Below, piece after piece: positions 52,672 to 61,917 of a stretch of DNA of 64,000 bases. The notes below the pieces were generated by a model. The model worked only from the letters and a program-made list of their open reading frames with translations, did no database searches and had not been told where the DNA came from. Origin of the DNA: Leptolyngbya sp. BC1307 (GTDB taxonomy: Bacteria > Cyanobacteriota > Cyanobacteriia > Phormidesmidales > Phormidesmidaceae); assembly GCF_002286735.1 (NCBI RefSeq), contig NZ_NRTA01000002.1, forward strand, positions 1 through 64,000, given 5' to 3'. The position numbers were made by a program, and so were the translations under genes. Every line of letters starts with the position of its first letter. Position 1 is the stretch's first letter.

Positions 52672-52896
52672 ATGAGCGATATCAAAGAAAAAATTCAGAG
52701 CGAAATCGAAGCGGCCCGCGAAGCTTGCTCCACCGATGGCAGCAACTCCGATACTTGCGCTGCTGCTTGGGACGCCGTTGAAGAACTTCAGGCCGAAGCT
52801 TCTCATCAGCGCGAGAAAACGTCTGTGAAGTCTTCTTTTGACAAGTACTGCGACGATAATCCCGAAGCGGATGAGTGCCGGGTCTACGACAACTAG
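52672..52896 (+). CDS. cp12: Calvin-cycle regulatory protein CP12
   Basis: A 74-residue, mostly disordered protein that links phosphoribulokinase and glyceraldehyde-3-phosphate dehydrogenase into an inactive complex in the dark under thioredoxin control. Both redox Cys pairs are present: C-X8-C in REACSTDGSNSDTCAAAWD and C-X8-C in KYCDDNPEADECRVYDN. The core motif AAAWDAVEELQAEASHQ is standard. Monocistronic. Confidence 0.97.
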   Translation: MSDIKEKIQSEIEAAREACSTDGSNSDTCAAAWDAVEELQAEASHQREKTSVKSSFDKYCDDNPEADECRVYDN

Positions 52897-53183
52897 GCCG
52901 TAGAGATAGGCTCCGCCGTAGGGATAGACCCTAGGAAGGCCGCGCTACAAATATAGATAGGCTCGTAATCAGGTCATTATCAAGACTGGTTCAAGGCACT
53001 ATCTCAATCAGTATGGGGAGGGAGCTGCCTGAAAGGGCATGGTTCTTCCCCGACTTAGCGTTTGGCCACCTTCTCGCATCGACCTTGTCAGTTAGCGAAG
53101 CGGCTCTTCGGGCTTGACAAAATGGCTCTACATCGCGCGGTAGGTGCTACATTAATGAATGCTCATTTATCTTTCGGTGCTAC

Positions 53184-53783
53184 GTGCTAATAGATTCATT
53201 AGCGGTGCGTCCCCTGGTTTGGACAGACTACCGACTGGCGCTGCTGTTTGCCGTGTTTATTCCGCTGACGCTGCTGGTCTGGTCATGGATGCAAAAGTCT
53301 GAGCCGATCAGTCTGCTGCTGACGATTTACTGGCGGGTTGCGAGCTTACTAGCGATCACTGTCTACTTGCTGATTGGTGGGTTGCCCATCGGCTTTATCA
53401 CCGCTCTTTTGGCTAAAGTACTGATTCCGATAGGGCTATGGTTTTGGGTAGATCTCAATGAAGAGATTAGAGAGCAGCCCAAGCGATCGCTCAATCTAGG
53501 CTTTAATGCCTGGCGCTGGGCAATCAGTGTCTACTGCGCTGTAGGCGTAATCGTGCAGCTACTGTTTATCCGCTGCGCTTTTTCGAGCGTTCTCTTTAAT
53601 AGCGATGCTTGTCAGCCCTGGTTAGAGCCTTCGCTGATGTTTAAAGACTATTTCCATGCCGGTCTCACCAGAGGCTTTTTGGGCTTTTGGGGAATTGTGG
53701 GCCTGGTGATCTATGCCGCTTATCTCGGCTACTTCTTATTTGTTAAGCTAGGTCGCCGAGGCCGCTCAGCGCTTCATCAGTAG
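53184..53783 (+). CDS. DUF3177-family membrane protein
   Basis: A 199-residue integral membrane protein with a GTG start, conserved in cyanobacteria. The N terminus (SLAVRPLVWTDYRLALLFAV) and helices (LLLTIYWRVASLLAITVYLL, GFITALLAKVLIPIGLWFWV, YAAYLGYFLFVKLG) fit DUF3177 as I remember it. About five membrane segments. Function is unknown. Followed 47 bases later by another cyanobacterial conserved gene on the same strand. Confidence 0.85.
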   Translation: MLIDSLAVRPLVWTDYRLALLFAVFIPLTLLVWSWMQKSEPISLLLTIYWRVASLLAITVYLLIGGLPIGFITALLAKVLIPIGLWFWVDLNEEIREQPKRSLNLGFNAWRWAISVYCAVGVIVQLLFIRCAFSSVLFNSDACQPWLEPSLMFKDYFHAGLTRGFLGFWGIVGLVIYAAYLGYFLFVKLGRRGRSALHQ

Positions 53784-53830
53784 GTTTAAGCAGATAGGTT
53801 TAAGCAGATAGATTTGAGCATAGACGTTAA

Positions 53831-54142
53831 GTGACGATGAGCGATTCGGCAATATTGGCCACTCGGCTAGAAAACTACACGATCAAGCATCCTGAAGAAG
53901 TGCTGTTGGTACATGCTCAAATTGAGGGCGAAGCCGATCAGGTGATTGTCTTTAGAGGATTTTCCAGTTCTCTGGTACGCCCCACCGCGTTCGATCCAGA
54001 AGTGCCGGCCCTACCCGCAGATGCGGTTATTCAGCAGATTGACCGGATGAAAAGTCCCTATCAGCCGCAGTCACCGCAGTATTTGGAGCAGGGTCTCACC
54101 CCGGCAGACTTTATCGCTAAGCTAGAAGCGCAGGGTTTTTAG
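53831..54142 (+). CDS. small conserved protein of unknown function
   Basis: A 103-residue (or 101, from ATG 53837) soluble protein. ARLENYTIKHPEEVLLVHAQ, QVIVFRGFSSSLVRPTAFDP and PQYLEQGLTPADFIAKLEAQ are its main blocks. It reads like a compact alpha/beta domain that I associate with conserved cyanobacterial/plastid proteins of unknown role. It probably shares a transcript with the DUF3177 gene. Confidence 0.75.
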   Translation: MTMSDSAILATRLENYTIKHPEEVLLVHAQIEGEADQVIVFRGFSSSLVRPTAFDPEVPALPADAVIQQIDRMKSPYQPQSPQYLEQGLTPADFIAKLEAQGF

Positions 54143-54261
54143 CGTCTAGTCTTAATAAAAGATGATATGGAGGGCTATACCCTGACCAAAGGGGCACACT
54201 CTAAATTTATCTATCAGAATCTGGATACCCCTGTTCCACATTTAGCCAGTGACCTGTCACA

Positions 54262-55380
54262 ATGATGAGGTCTTCATCTGTATTGGTAGACACCTCAGCT
54301 ATAGCTATGTATAAGACTCAAGACCTTCACGTGGTCGAAAACCGCCCCTTGCTTGCTCCTAATCAGATCCTCGAAAGGTTGCCTCTCACCGAAACTGCCG
54401 CTGCTCTTGTAGCGCAGACGCGCGATCACATTCGCAATATTATGCACAACGAAGATCGCCGCTTGCTGGTGATCGTCGGCCCTTGCTCTGTGCATGATGT
54501 GAAGGCTGCTTACGAATACGCTAAGCAGCTAGTCAAGCTAAGAGAGCGATTTGCCGACCAGATCGAGGTGGTGATGCGGGTGTATTTTGAGAAACCTCGT
54601 ACTAGCATTGGCTGGAAAGGATTGATCAACGATCCTCATCTGGACGGTAGCTATGACATTAACGAAGGGCTACAGCTAGCCCGTAAGCTACTGCTCGACT
54701 TAGCTGAATTAGGTCTGCCAGCGGCAACTGAGCTGCTCGATCCGATTACGCCTCAGTACATTGCCGATGTCATCGCCTGGACGGCCATTGGCGCTCGCAC
54801 GACTGAAAGTCAGACCCACCGGGAGATGGCTTCAGGGCTGTCGATGCCGATAGGCTTCAAAAACAATACCAATGGCAACCTGCAGGCTGCGACTAATGCC
54901 ATGCTGGCCGCTAGTCAGCCTCACCATTTCTTAGGGATTAATACCAGCGGTCACGCCAGCATCGTTTCTACAACGGGTAATGCTGACGGTCACTTGGTGC
55001 TGCGAGGCGGTAAGCAGGGGCCAAACTATGAGGCTGCACACGTCGAGAGCGCTGCTAAAGTGCTGGCGGCTGAAAATCTCAATCCTCGGATCATGGTGGA
55101 CTGTAGCCACGCGAATGCCAACAAAGACCACAGCCGTCAGGTGGCGGTAGCCGAAAACATTGCTGAGCAGATCGCTGGCGGGTCGCAACACCTGATGGGC
55201 ATTATGATTGAGAGCCATCTGGTAGCTGGGAAGCAGCCCATTCCTAAGCAGCTAGGTGACTTGGTATACGGCCAGAGCATTACCGATGCCTGTGTAGACA
55301 TTGACACGACGGCTACTATGCTCGAAAAGCTATCGGCTGCGGTAAAACAGTCCGGTGCTACCAAAGTCGGTCGTCTCTAG
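54262..55380 (+). CDS. 3-deoxy-7-phosphoheptulonate synthase (class I)
   Basis: A 372-residue class I DAHP synthase (AroF/AroG/AroH type), first step of the shikimate pathway. Motifs: LLVIVGPCSVHDVKAAYEYA, VVMRVYFEKPRTSIGWKGL, ATELLDPITPQYIADVIAW, IGARTTESQTHREMASGLS, FKNNTNGNL, VDCSHANANKDHSRQ and GIMIESHLVAGKQP, with metal and substrate ligands in place. The true start may be the ATG at 54307 (MYKTQDLHVVENRP), since earlier residues are not conserved-looking. Which aromatic amino acid inhibits it cannot be told. Its 3' end overlaps the convergent barrel gene by four bases. Confidence 0.95.
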   Translation: MMRSSSVLVDTSAIAMYKTQDLHVVENRPLLAPNQILERLPLTETAAALVAQTRDHIRNIMHNEDRRLLVIVGPCSVHDVKAAYEYAKQLVKLRERFADQIEVVMRVYFEKPRTSIGWKGLINDPHLDGSYDINEGLQLARKLLLDLAELGLPAATELLDPITPQYIADVIAWTAIGARTTESQTHREMASGLSMPIGFKNNTNGNLQAATNAMLAASQPHHFLGINTSGHASIVSTTGNADGHLVLRGGKQGPNYEAAHVESAAKVLAAENLNPRIMVDCSHANANKDHSRQVAVAENIAEQIAGGSQHLMGIMIESHLVAGKQPIPKQLGDLVYGQSITDACVDIDTTATMLEKLSAAVKQSGATKVGRL

Positions 55381-56930
55381 AAGAGCGGCACGCTGACATT
55401 GAGCCCTGCGCCGTAAAAGGTGTCGTCTAAACTGACACCCGGACTGGACGAGCGACCAAACCGGGTGCCGCCGAACACACTAATGCGGCTCTCGGGCGTG
55501 ATGCCGTAGCTAACGATGCCCAGCACCTGCTGATAGGTATCGAATCGAGATACCTGAGTGTAGTCGTCAAAATCTAGCTGATAGAGCAGGCCAGTGCGTA
55601 GGCTGCGGCTGATGCCATAGTTGAGCGACAGGGTCAGGGTTTGACGAAAGCGGCTGGCTGAATCAGGGTTGGCAAATCCTAGTCGAACCTGATAAAAACT
55701 GTCTAGCCACATTCTTGAATTTAGGATGCTGCGGTGACTAATCAGCGTATCGATGGCGTTGACGCTGAAGAGTTTGTCTCCAAATCCGGGAGAGTAGAGC
55801 CGCTGGTTTCGCCAGCCGATTTGGGCAAAAGTGCGCGGTAGCAGACGCTGGCGTATACCTAGCTGTAGCTCTAACTCGTTGTAATTAACGCTGTCAAAGT
55901 TTTCGTAGCGGGCCAGGTTGGTTTCGGCGATCGCATACAAATTAGTATTGCTCGACAGCTTAGGAAAGAAATACAGCGACAGCCCCGACTGGTAAATCTG
56001 CTCATCTAGTCTGGGATTAGAGCGGAAGGCATTCTCAGAGTCGAACAGACCCAGGCGACCCGTGAGAAAAACCGTTGGCTGTCTGGGCGGCGGCGGTGGC
56101 GATGGCGGTGTGGCCTGGGCCGTTTGCAGCAGGCGGAGAATGCCAAGCTCTTCGTTAGCGCGCGATCGCAGCGGGCGAACTCGTAAGATACCGAGTTCCT
56201 CATCTAGCTTCTCACCGCTGCTTTGCTCTATGTCAGCTTGGGCGAGTACCTCAGAAAGCAAATCCGGTATTTCACTGTCAACCGTCGCTTGAGCTTCTAT
56301 CAGGTCTTTTCCAGTCTTTGCTTGAGTTCTGCCAGAAATAACCTCATCTGAGTTATCTGCAGCCGATGCGCTGATCACCACTGGCTGCTCTAGATGAGCA
56401 AAAGCCATATCGGCAGCACTATAGAGCAAGCCAAAATCGGCTGCAGTGGCCTCGTTATTTAGACTGCCCTTAGAGTAGTAGCCAGAGTAGTAGCCAGGCG
56501 CGTTCGTATCAAAACGACTGTTCAGCGCTGTACCTGGCTCAGCGGCAACTAAGGCAGGCGCTGCGACCGGCTCTTGATTATGAAGATCGAGTGCTGACAA
56601 ACAGCTCTGAAAGTCGCAGAGCATCAGTAAGGAGGGATGGCTTTGGCCCGCTATGGTAGCGCGGCCCGACCTAGCTTCTTCTAGAGCAGCCGGACTGCGG
56701 TCAAATCTGGGCAAATGAGCGTCGCTGAACGCCCCTGCAGACGGCGGATTTGCAGACGTTGGGTTCGCCAGGGCAGGAGCGCTAAAAGCATGAAAGAGAC
56801 CGCTGAGCCCTAGCCCTAATGGGAGCAACCGTCGCCAAACAGAGGCAGGTGGCAGTGTGAGTAGAGCTGACTGTGTGGATAGCAGCAGCGCTGTTTCTTT
56901 GGTTGGAGGCAGGAACATGAAAAACCACAT
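55377..56930 (-). CDS. putative outer-membrane beta-barrel protein
   Basis: A 517-residue protein with an N-terminal signal-like segment (LLPLGLGLSGLFHAFSAPAL ending ALANP). Residues about 60-270 are low-complexity and include a twice-repeated motif EELGILR before and after RVRPLRSRA. A Pro run (SPPPPPRQP) leads to a ~240-residue C-terminal domain with alternating strands and aromatic girdles (GLSLYFFPKLSSNTNLYAIA, TFAQIGWRNQRLY, LTLSLNYGISRSLRTGLLYQ) ending in a terminal Phe (LNVSVPLF), as in outer-membrane barrels. It is divergent from the FecR gene. Confidence 0.75.
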   Translation of the reverse strand: MWFFMFLPPTKETALLLSTQSALLTLPPASVWRRLLPLGLGLSGLFHAFSAPALANPTSANPPSAGAFSDAHLPRFDRSPAALEEARSGRATIAGQSHPSLLMLCDFQSCLSALDLHNQEPVAAPALVAAEPGTALNSRFDTNAPGYYSGYYSKGSLNNEATAADFGLLYSAADMAFAHLEQPVVISASAADNSDEVISGRTQAKTGKDLIEAQATVDSEIPDLLSEVLAQADIEQSSGEKLDEELGILRVRPLRSRANEELGILRLLQTAQATPPSPPPPPRQPTVFLTGRLGLFDSENAFRSNPRLDEQIYQSGLSLYFFPKLSSNTNLYAIAETNLARYENFDSVNYNELELQLGIRQRLLPRTFAQIGWRNQRLYSPGFGDKLFSVNAIDTLISHRSILNSRMWLDSFYQVRLGFANPDSASRFRQTLTLSLNYGISRSLRTGLLYQLDFDDYTQVSRFDTYQQVLGIVSYGITPESRISVFGGTRFGRSSSPGVSLDDTFYGAGLNVSVPLF

Positions 56931-57524
56931 GGGCCAATGCTATCTATATCAAGTCGTCTCAACGCCAATCTAGGGGACGGCCAGGTAGCCGGGTTGCCAG
57001 GCACCCTGATCGCTCTAACAAGCTAGTCAATGGAGTACTGAGTCAATGGAGTACTGCTGCATGCCGTACTGAAATTAGCCCTTTTGAGCCGCTTTTGGCG
57101 TCTTATACTGAGCGCTGTTTTCACTGGAATAGTGAGAGGCTTGACAACGAAGCCTTAGACGAAGCCTTGAAGTTAAGTAAATATGAGTAAGCCAACACCA
57201 GACTAGGCTATTACCGCTGGTTTTGGCTTGCTTCATGCCCGCTTTAATTACCGGCCTCAATTTGTCAGTTTTGTTTTTATTGCCGTTGTGAAAGGCTAAA
57301 ATATGGCAGAGAACAGTCGCATAGACCGGTATGTCACGGTGTATCGCTCCAGCTATCTTCGCATCTGCTCTCTGCAATCAGGGGAAATCCGGCAAAATTA
57401 GGCAGATCAGCCTGAGAATACAGAACACACTTATCTAACGCTAGTCAGACGTTAATTCTTAAGGTGCAGTTATCCTATCTGATAAGTACACCTCTCTAGC
57501 TAAACTTTTTTACGTACGGGACTT
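56931..57524. other. divergent intergenic region with a 16-bp tandem duplication
   Basis: About 590 bases between the barrel and FecR genes. It contains two adjacent copies of AGTCAATGGAGTACTG (57025-57040, 57041-57056). A 100-codon frame at 57075-57377 on the minus strand is basic and unconvincing. No RNA gene is recognised. The region should hold the promoters of both envelope genes. Confidence 0.55.
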
Positions 57525-59336
57525 ATGAACGGGTATCATTCCAAACGAACACGCTCTCTACGAGCGCTGTCGGCCGTATTTGGTTTAGTAGGCGTTCTCC
57601 TGCTGCCTCGCTCAGCAAGTGCCCAAGAGGTCTTATCTTGGGCGCGGATAGATTTCTTGAGCAATCGGGTGCAGCTAGTCCCCCGCGCCGCAGACGCGCG
57701 CCGCGCTAGCATTAACGATGTATTGGGAATTGGAGACGCACTGAGAACCGCCCGGTCGTCTCGGGCTGAGCTACGCTTCAATGACGGTTCGCTCGCGCGA
57801 ATTGGTGAGCGGGCGACCTTTCGCTTTACACCTGATACTCGTAATTTTCAGCTAAATAATGGCACCGTGCTGCTGCTAATTCCACCGGGCAGAGGCCGTA
57901 GCACTATTCAAACACCCAACGCTGTCACTGGGATTCAGGGGTCCGCGCTGTTTGTCCGTTACATTCCTGAGACGGACACCACGATCGTAGGCGCACTGAC
58001 TAATAATCCCGATGGCCCAATGGTTTTATTCAATCGGGATGGAACTGAGCAGCAGGCTCTTCGCGCTAACGAAATTGGGGTGATTGAGGGCGGGCAAATC
58101 ACTCAGATCTACCAGTTTGACGGGGCGCTTTTCTGGCAGAGCAGCGGCCTAGCAGAAGGGTTTAACTATCTGACTGACTCTCCTTCAACCGGATCTGACG
58201 CACTAGATGCGGTGCGCCAGGAAATTAGAGAGGCGATCGCCGGTCAAAAACCACTCAATGGCGAAGGCGTCATTGAGAATCCTGACTCTTTTCGTCGGCC
58301 TGCGCCGGATGAATCAGCCACCCCGCCTGTGACAGCTGCGCCTGCGCCAGCTACGGGCATTCAGGTAGACAGTCAGGTAGAGAGTGGTGATGTAGAAGCT
58401 GCCGCTGAAAATGTTCCTGAACTTGACCAGCCCGATGAAATCGATGGCGTCGAGGAGGAAATCAGTGTTCCCGAGTTTCAGGGCTCTCCTGCTGAGTCTT
58501 ACTTGAGCGGCTCAGCGGCAGAGAGACAGCCGGCAACCGGTAGAAACAACTCACTGACGCCGACGGTATCACCAGAAGACTCAGAAGGAGAGGAAAGTGA
58601 AACACCAGCGGCTGTAAGACCGACTGAGACAGAGAAGTTTCGGCCCTCTAACGATGTTCCAGCTACGCCGTCTCGGCAATCTACCGGCGCTGGCGGTGGC
58701 GATTCGGATGCGACTGCTTCGGGTTCAGGTGATGAGCCAACTAATTCCATCGATCCGCTACGGCCTTCTGCACTAACAGCGCCTCCTGACGGAACTGAGA
58801 CTGAAGACAATCCATCACAAGGAGAGGGAGAAACCGGCAACGTGGATAGTGGTGCAGTCGGTTCAGGGACAACAGGCGGTGCTAACGGCAGCAGCGGCGG
58901 CGCTGGTCATGGTGCCGGCAGCAGCGGCGGCGCTGGTGATGGTGCCGGCGGTACGGACGGCGGTGTTGGCGCTGGTACTGACACTCCGATTGTAGATATG
59001 GAAGTGATTATTCCTGTCGAAGACACAGCCCCTGAGGGCTCCGTAGTAGTTCCGCCTCCTAATACAGCTGTCGTAGTGCCCCCGCCTAGCGAGGCTATTG
59101 TTGTCGAGCCTCCGGCTGACGAAGGTTTTATCGCCCCAGTATCGCCAACAGAGGTAGCGCCAATTACCGATGAGCTGCTCATCGATGAATCGGCAGCCCC
59201 TATTATCTCTGAAGAGATGGCTCCGCCTGTTATGCCTGAAGAGATGGCCCCGCCTGTTATGCCTGAAGAGACGACACCACCTGAAGTCGTCGAGCCAGCT
59301 CCCGCTGAGGGTGGCCCATCGGGTTTGTTGCTGTAA
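57525..59336 (+). CDS. secreted FecR-domain protein with long acidic/Pro-rich tail
   Basis: A 603-residue protein with signal peptide (ALSAVFGLVGVLLLPRSASA). Residues ~60-190 form a FecR domain (INDVLGIGDALRTARSSRAE, LRFNDGSLARIGERATFRFT, NGTVLLLIPPGRGRSTIQTP, VTGIQGSALFVRYIPETDTT). The remaining ~400 residues are low-complexity: Glu/Pro/Thr-rich, then Gly/Ser/Ala repeats (SSGGAGHGAG, SSGGAGDGAG), then near-repeats of PPVMPEEMA. FecR proteins of this stand-alone type sit in the periplasm or cell envelope; the tail could reach toward the wall or outer membrane. Divergent from the barrel gene and convergent with the CHASE2-kinase gene. Confidence 0.88.
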   Translation: MNGYHSKRTRSLRALSAVFGLVGVLLLPRSASAQEVLSWARIDFLSNRVQLVPRAADARRASINDVLGIGDALRTARSSRAELRFNDGSLARIGERATFRFTPDTRNFQLNNGTVLLLIPPGRGRSTIQTPNAVTGIQGSALFVRYIPETDTTIVGALTNNPDGPMVLFNRDGTEQQALRANEIGVIEGGQITQIYQFDGALFWQSSGLAEGFNYLTDSPSTGSDALDAVRQEIREAIAGQKPLNGEGVIENPDSFRRPAPDESATPPVTAAPAPATGIQVDSQVESGDVEAAAENVPELDQPDEIDGVEEEISVPEFQGSPAESYLSGSAAERQPATGRNNSLTPTVSPEDSEGEESETPAAVRPTETEKFRPSNDVPATPSRQSTGAGGGDSDATASGSGDEPTNSIDPLRPSALTAPPDGTETEDNPSQGEGETGNVDSGAVGSGTTGGANGSSGGAGHGAGSSGGAGDGAGGTDGGVGAGTDTPIVDMEVIIPVEDTAPEGSVVVPPPNTAVVVPPPSEAIVVEPPADEGFIAPVSPTEVAPITDELLIDESAAPIISEEMAPPVMPEEMAPPVMPEETTPPEVVEPAPAEGGPSGLLL

Positions 59337-59424
59337 CCAGCCGGAAGACTGGCAGCAGTAGGCTTAACGGAGCCCCCTAAGGCTTGGCCCTATAAGCTTA
59401 GAGCCGATTGCCCTGGCTACCGCC

Positions 59425-61917
59425 CTAGTCACTGCTAGCCTCTGGGCTAGAATCAGGTTCTGCAGATTCCTCTGCTTTGTTTGGCCAGTCAGTAGGCCAG
59501 ATTTGTGTCTCTTCTAGCTCCGAATTGGTATCAATTACGCCGGGGCGCGTGCCCTGATTGTGGGTTGCCTCGGGATCAGGCCAAAACTCTGGAGCGGTGA
59601 CAGTCAGGTCATCGGTTAACTGCTCATAGTCAAGCTGCTCAAGGTCATGCAGTACACTCTGCACTGAGTCGTAACGCTGATTAAAGTCGTAGCGCACCAT
59701 TTTGTTGATAATGCTACAGAGCGCTGGCGAAATATCTTTGACTGTGTGAGACCAGATAATCTCGCCGTTTTCACTCCGCTTGAACGCATGGGGTGATTTA
59801 CCGGTCAAAGATTCGATGGCGGTAACGCCCAGGGCGTAAATATCGCTGCGAACAGTCGGCATACCCGCAGATTGCTCGCTAGGCATGTACCCTTGAGTGC
59901 CAATACCCACGGTCGATGTCACCTGTGCGCCAGCATCCGCTAGCTTGTTTGAAATGGTTTTGACCGCGCCAAAATCAATAAGGACATAGTGGCCGTCGGA
60001 CTGACGATGAATGATGTTTGACGGCTTAATGTCGCGGTGGATAACGCCGCGTGAATGAACAAAGCTGATGACGGGCAGCAGGTCGCGCAGCAGCCTGACA
60101 ACAGCGCGTTGGGAGAGCGGCTGACGGCGAGACAAGAGATCGCGCAGTAATTTCCCCTCTACCATTTCTTGAACGAGATAAAAGCATTCTTGCAACTCAA
60201 AGTAGGCCAGCAGACGAGGAATCTGACTGTGTTCGCCTAGCTCTCCAAGCACGGTGGCTTCGGCTTCAAATAGCCGCTGCGCTAGCTGGTGGGCCTTAGG
60301 ATTGTCGCTGATGATCTTGAGCTGTTTGACGACACAGACGGGGCTGCCCGGACGGAGCGTGTCTTCAGCTCTGTAGGTTTCACCAAAGCCGCCTGCGCCT
60401 AAGACTTCTATAATGCGATAGCGATCGCTCAGCAAGCTACCAATCAGGTCTGTCCGGTTGATCGCCAGCAGATCTTGAAAATCGTCTTGCTGACTGATAA
60501 TTTCTTGAACCAGAGGTGAGGTCGCATAGCGAGCCAGCGTCGTGCGCAGCCGCTTACGCTTCAGCCGGTCGGCTGTAAACCCAGCGCCAAAATCTAACAA
60601 GCCGATAGCGGCGATCATAATCATCGGCGTGCCGGCAGTCAAAATGCTGCCTGCTGCTACAAATGCGCTATAGCCAATCGCTGTCCACAGGCTGAGTGCG
60701 CCTCCGGCAATGAGAACTCGTCTCAATGGTCTTTGCGTGCGGTTCATGAGCGCGGCGACTGTCAGCCCTAAAGCTAAGACAACCAGCGCGTTTAAAGCTG
60801 GCTGCCGAATCAATCGGACAGGCGATCGATCTTGTTTTAAGGTCGCGACCGTATTGGCGAGCACTTCTACTCCCGCCATCGGCTGCGGATAAAGCAGGCT
60901 CTCAGAAAAAGGCGTTTTATGAAAGTCCTGATGCACAGCTGCGGTCGTCCCAATGATGACGATTTTGCCTTCGAAGAAGCTGCCTGAACCGAGCTGATTT
61001 CGCCAGGGGTCATCATCTAGCACGTACCAAAATGGCGTTTGCTCAAATGTGCCACCAGGGCCGTAAAAAAAGATGTTTTCCTGACGGTCAGTAGGATAGC
61101 TCTCTCTAGCCGCTTGCAGAGTCGCTTGGGCAAAGCTCAAAGGCCGGGACTCACCGGCCTCAGCCCAATCTTGAAACACATCGGGGTCAGTGATTTCCAG
61201 CTCAGCTAGAAACTCTTGACCCAGGCGGTGAATTTGGCCGTTGTTCTCTTTACGAAAATTGATAGTACCCACTTCGGCCCCAGCGTCGCGAAACTGGCTG
61301 AGTGGCAGAAAAGGCTGATACAAATTGCCCTGTCGGATATCGATGTTGTCATAGTTAGCGGCGAGGACGATGCGATCGCCGTATCGCTTCAACACATCCG
61401 TAAAGGCATCATCATCGGCCTGGCCGTAGGTACTCGGGCCGGTAAACAGCACGTCTAGAGCCACTGCTTTAGCACCAGCATCCATCAATCGGGTAATCAC
61501 CTGAGCGTAGGCTTGCCTTTGCCATGGCCAAGACTCAATCGGCTGTAGCGCAGCATACCGCGCCGGGTCTTCTGAGTAGTACTGCCCTTGAGAGAGCGAA
61601 TCTTGGTCAATCGCCAAAATTACGATGTCTGCTGGAGGGTCTACCGGGCCTCTAAGCTCAAAAAATAAACCCTGTATCTGCCGCTCCCAAAGATTGACAA
61701 TGCCTAGATTAAGACCCACTGCGCCAGCGGCGATCGCCGTGCAAGCCGCAGATAGCGTAAATCGCCAGTGCTTAGAAATGGCCTGATGCGGCCAGGCCAT
61801 TAAGCGATCTTTGGCATTGAGCGCTGCTGTCGCCTCATTGGCAGAGGGCGGATAGGTGGATCGCAATTGAGCAGGTTTGGACATGTCTATATCAGGGTTT
61901 TGTCTGCCAACTATCAT
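59425..61917 (-). CDS. CHASE2-domain serine/threonine protein kinase
   Basis: An 830-residue transmembrane kinase. An N-terminal membrane helix (~53-75) precedes the extracytoplasmic CHASE2 domain (ADIVILAIDQDSLSQGQYYS, ESWPWQRQAYAQVITRLMDA, AKAVALDVLFTGPS, GKIVIIGTTAAVHQDFHKTP). Three helices follow (residues ~375-445), then a Hanks-type kinase: GAGGFGETY (507-515), Lys531, HRDIKPSN (627-634), DFG (648-650), GTQGYMPSEQ. All catalytic residues look intact. An ATG at 61884 (MSKPAQLRS) is an alternative start. The acidic C terminus holds Thr-rich sites. Signal is unknown; the neighbouring FecR and barrel genes suggest envelope sensing. Confidence 0.95.
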   Translation of the reverse strand: MIVGRQNPDIDMSKPAQLRSTYPPSANEATAALNAKDRLMAWPHQAISKHWRFTLSAACTAIAAGAVGLNLGIVNLWERQIQGLFFELRGPVDPPADIVILAIDQDSLSQGQYYSEDPARYAALQPIESWPWQRQAYAQVITRLMDAGAKAVALDVLFTGPSTYGQADDDAFTDVLKRYGDRIVLAANYDNIDIRQGNLYQPFLPLSQFRDAGAEVGTINFRKENNGQIHRLGQEFLAELEITDPDVFQDWAEAGESRPLSFAQATLQAARESYPTDRQENIFFYGPGGTFEQTPFWYVLDDDPWRNQLGSGSFFEGKIVIIGTTAAVHQDFHKTPFSESLLYPQPMAGVEVLANTVATLKQDRSPVRLIRQPALNALVVLALGLTVAALMNRTQRPLRRVLIAGGALSLWTAIGYSAFVAAGSILTAGTPMIMIAAIGLLDFGAGFTADRLKRKRLRTTLARYATSPLVQEIISQQDDFQDLLAINRTDLIGSLLSDRYRIIEVLGAGGFGETYRAEDTLRPGSPVCVVKQLKIISDNPKAHQLAQRLFEAEATVLGELGEHSQIPRLLAYFELQECFYLVQEMVEGKLLRDLLSRRQPLSQRAVVRLLRDLLPVISFVHSRGVIHRDIKPSNIIHRQSDGHYVLIDFGAVKTISNKLADAGAQVTSTVGIGTQGYMPSEQSAGMPTVRSDIYALGVTAIESLTGKSPHAFKRSENGEIIWSHTVKDISPALCSIINKMVRYDFNQRYDSVQSVLHDLEQLDYEQLTDDLTVTAPEFWPDPEATHNQGTRPGVIDTNSELEETQIWPTDWPNKAEESAEPDSSPEASSD

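Noticed and set aside
57075-57377. 100-codon minus-strand frame in the barrel/FecR gap
   Set aside because: The peptide is basic and irregular, lacks a recognisable motif, and its last part repeats RLRLRLR-like text; the region reads as regulatory DNA.
59170-59361. Leu/Arg-repeat frame overlapping the end of the FecR gene
   Set aside because: It is a frame-shifted reading of the PEEMAPPVM repeats.
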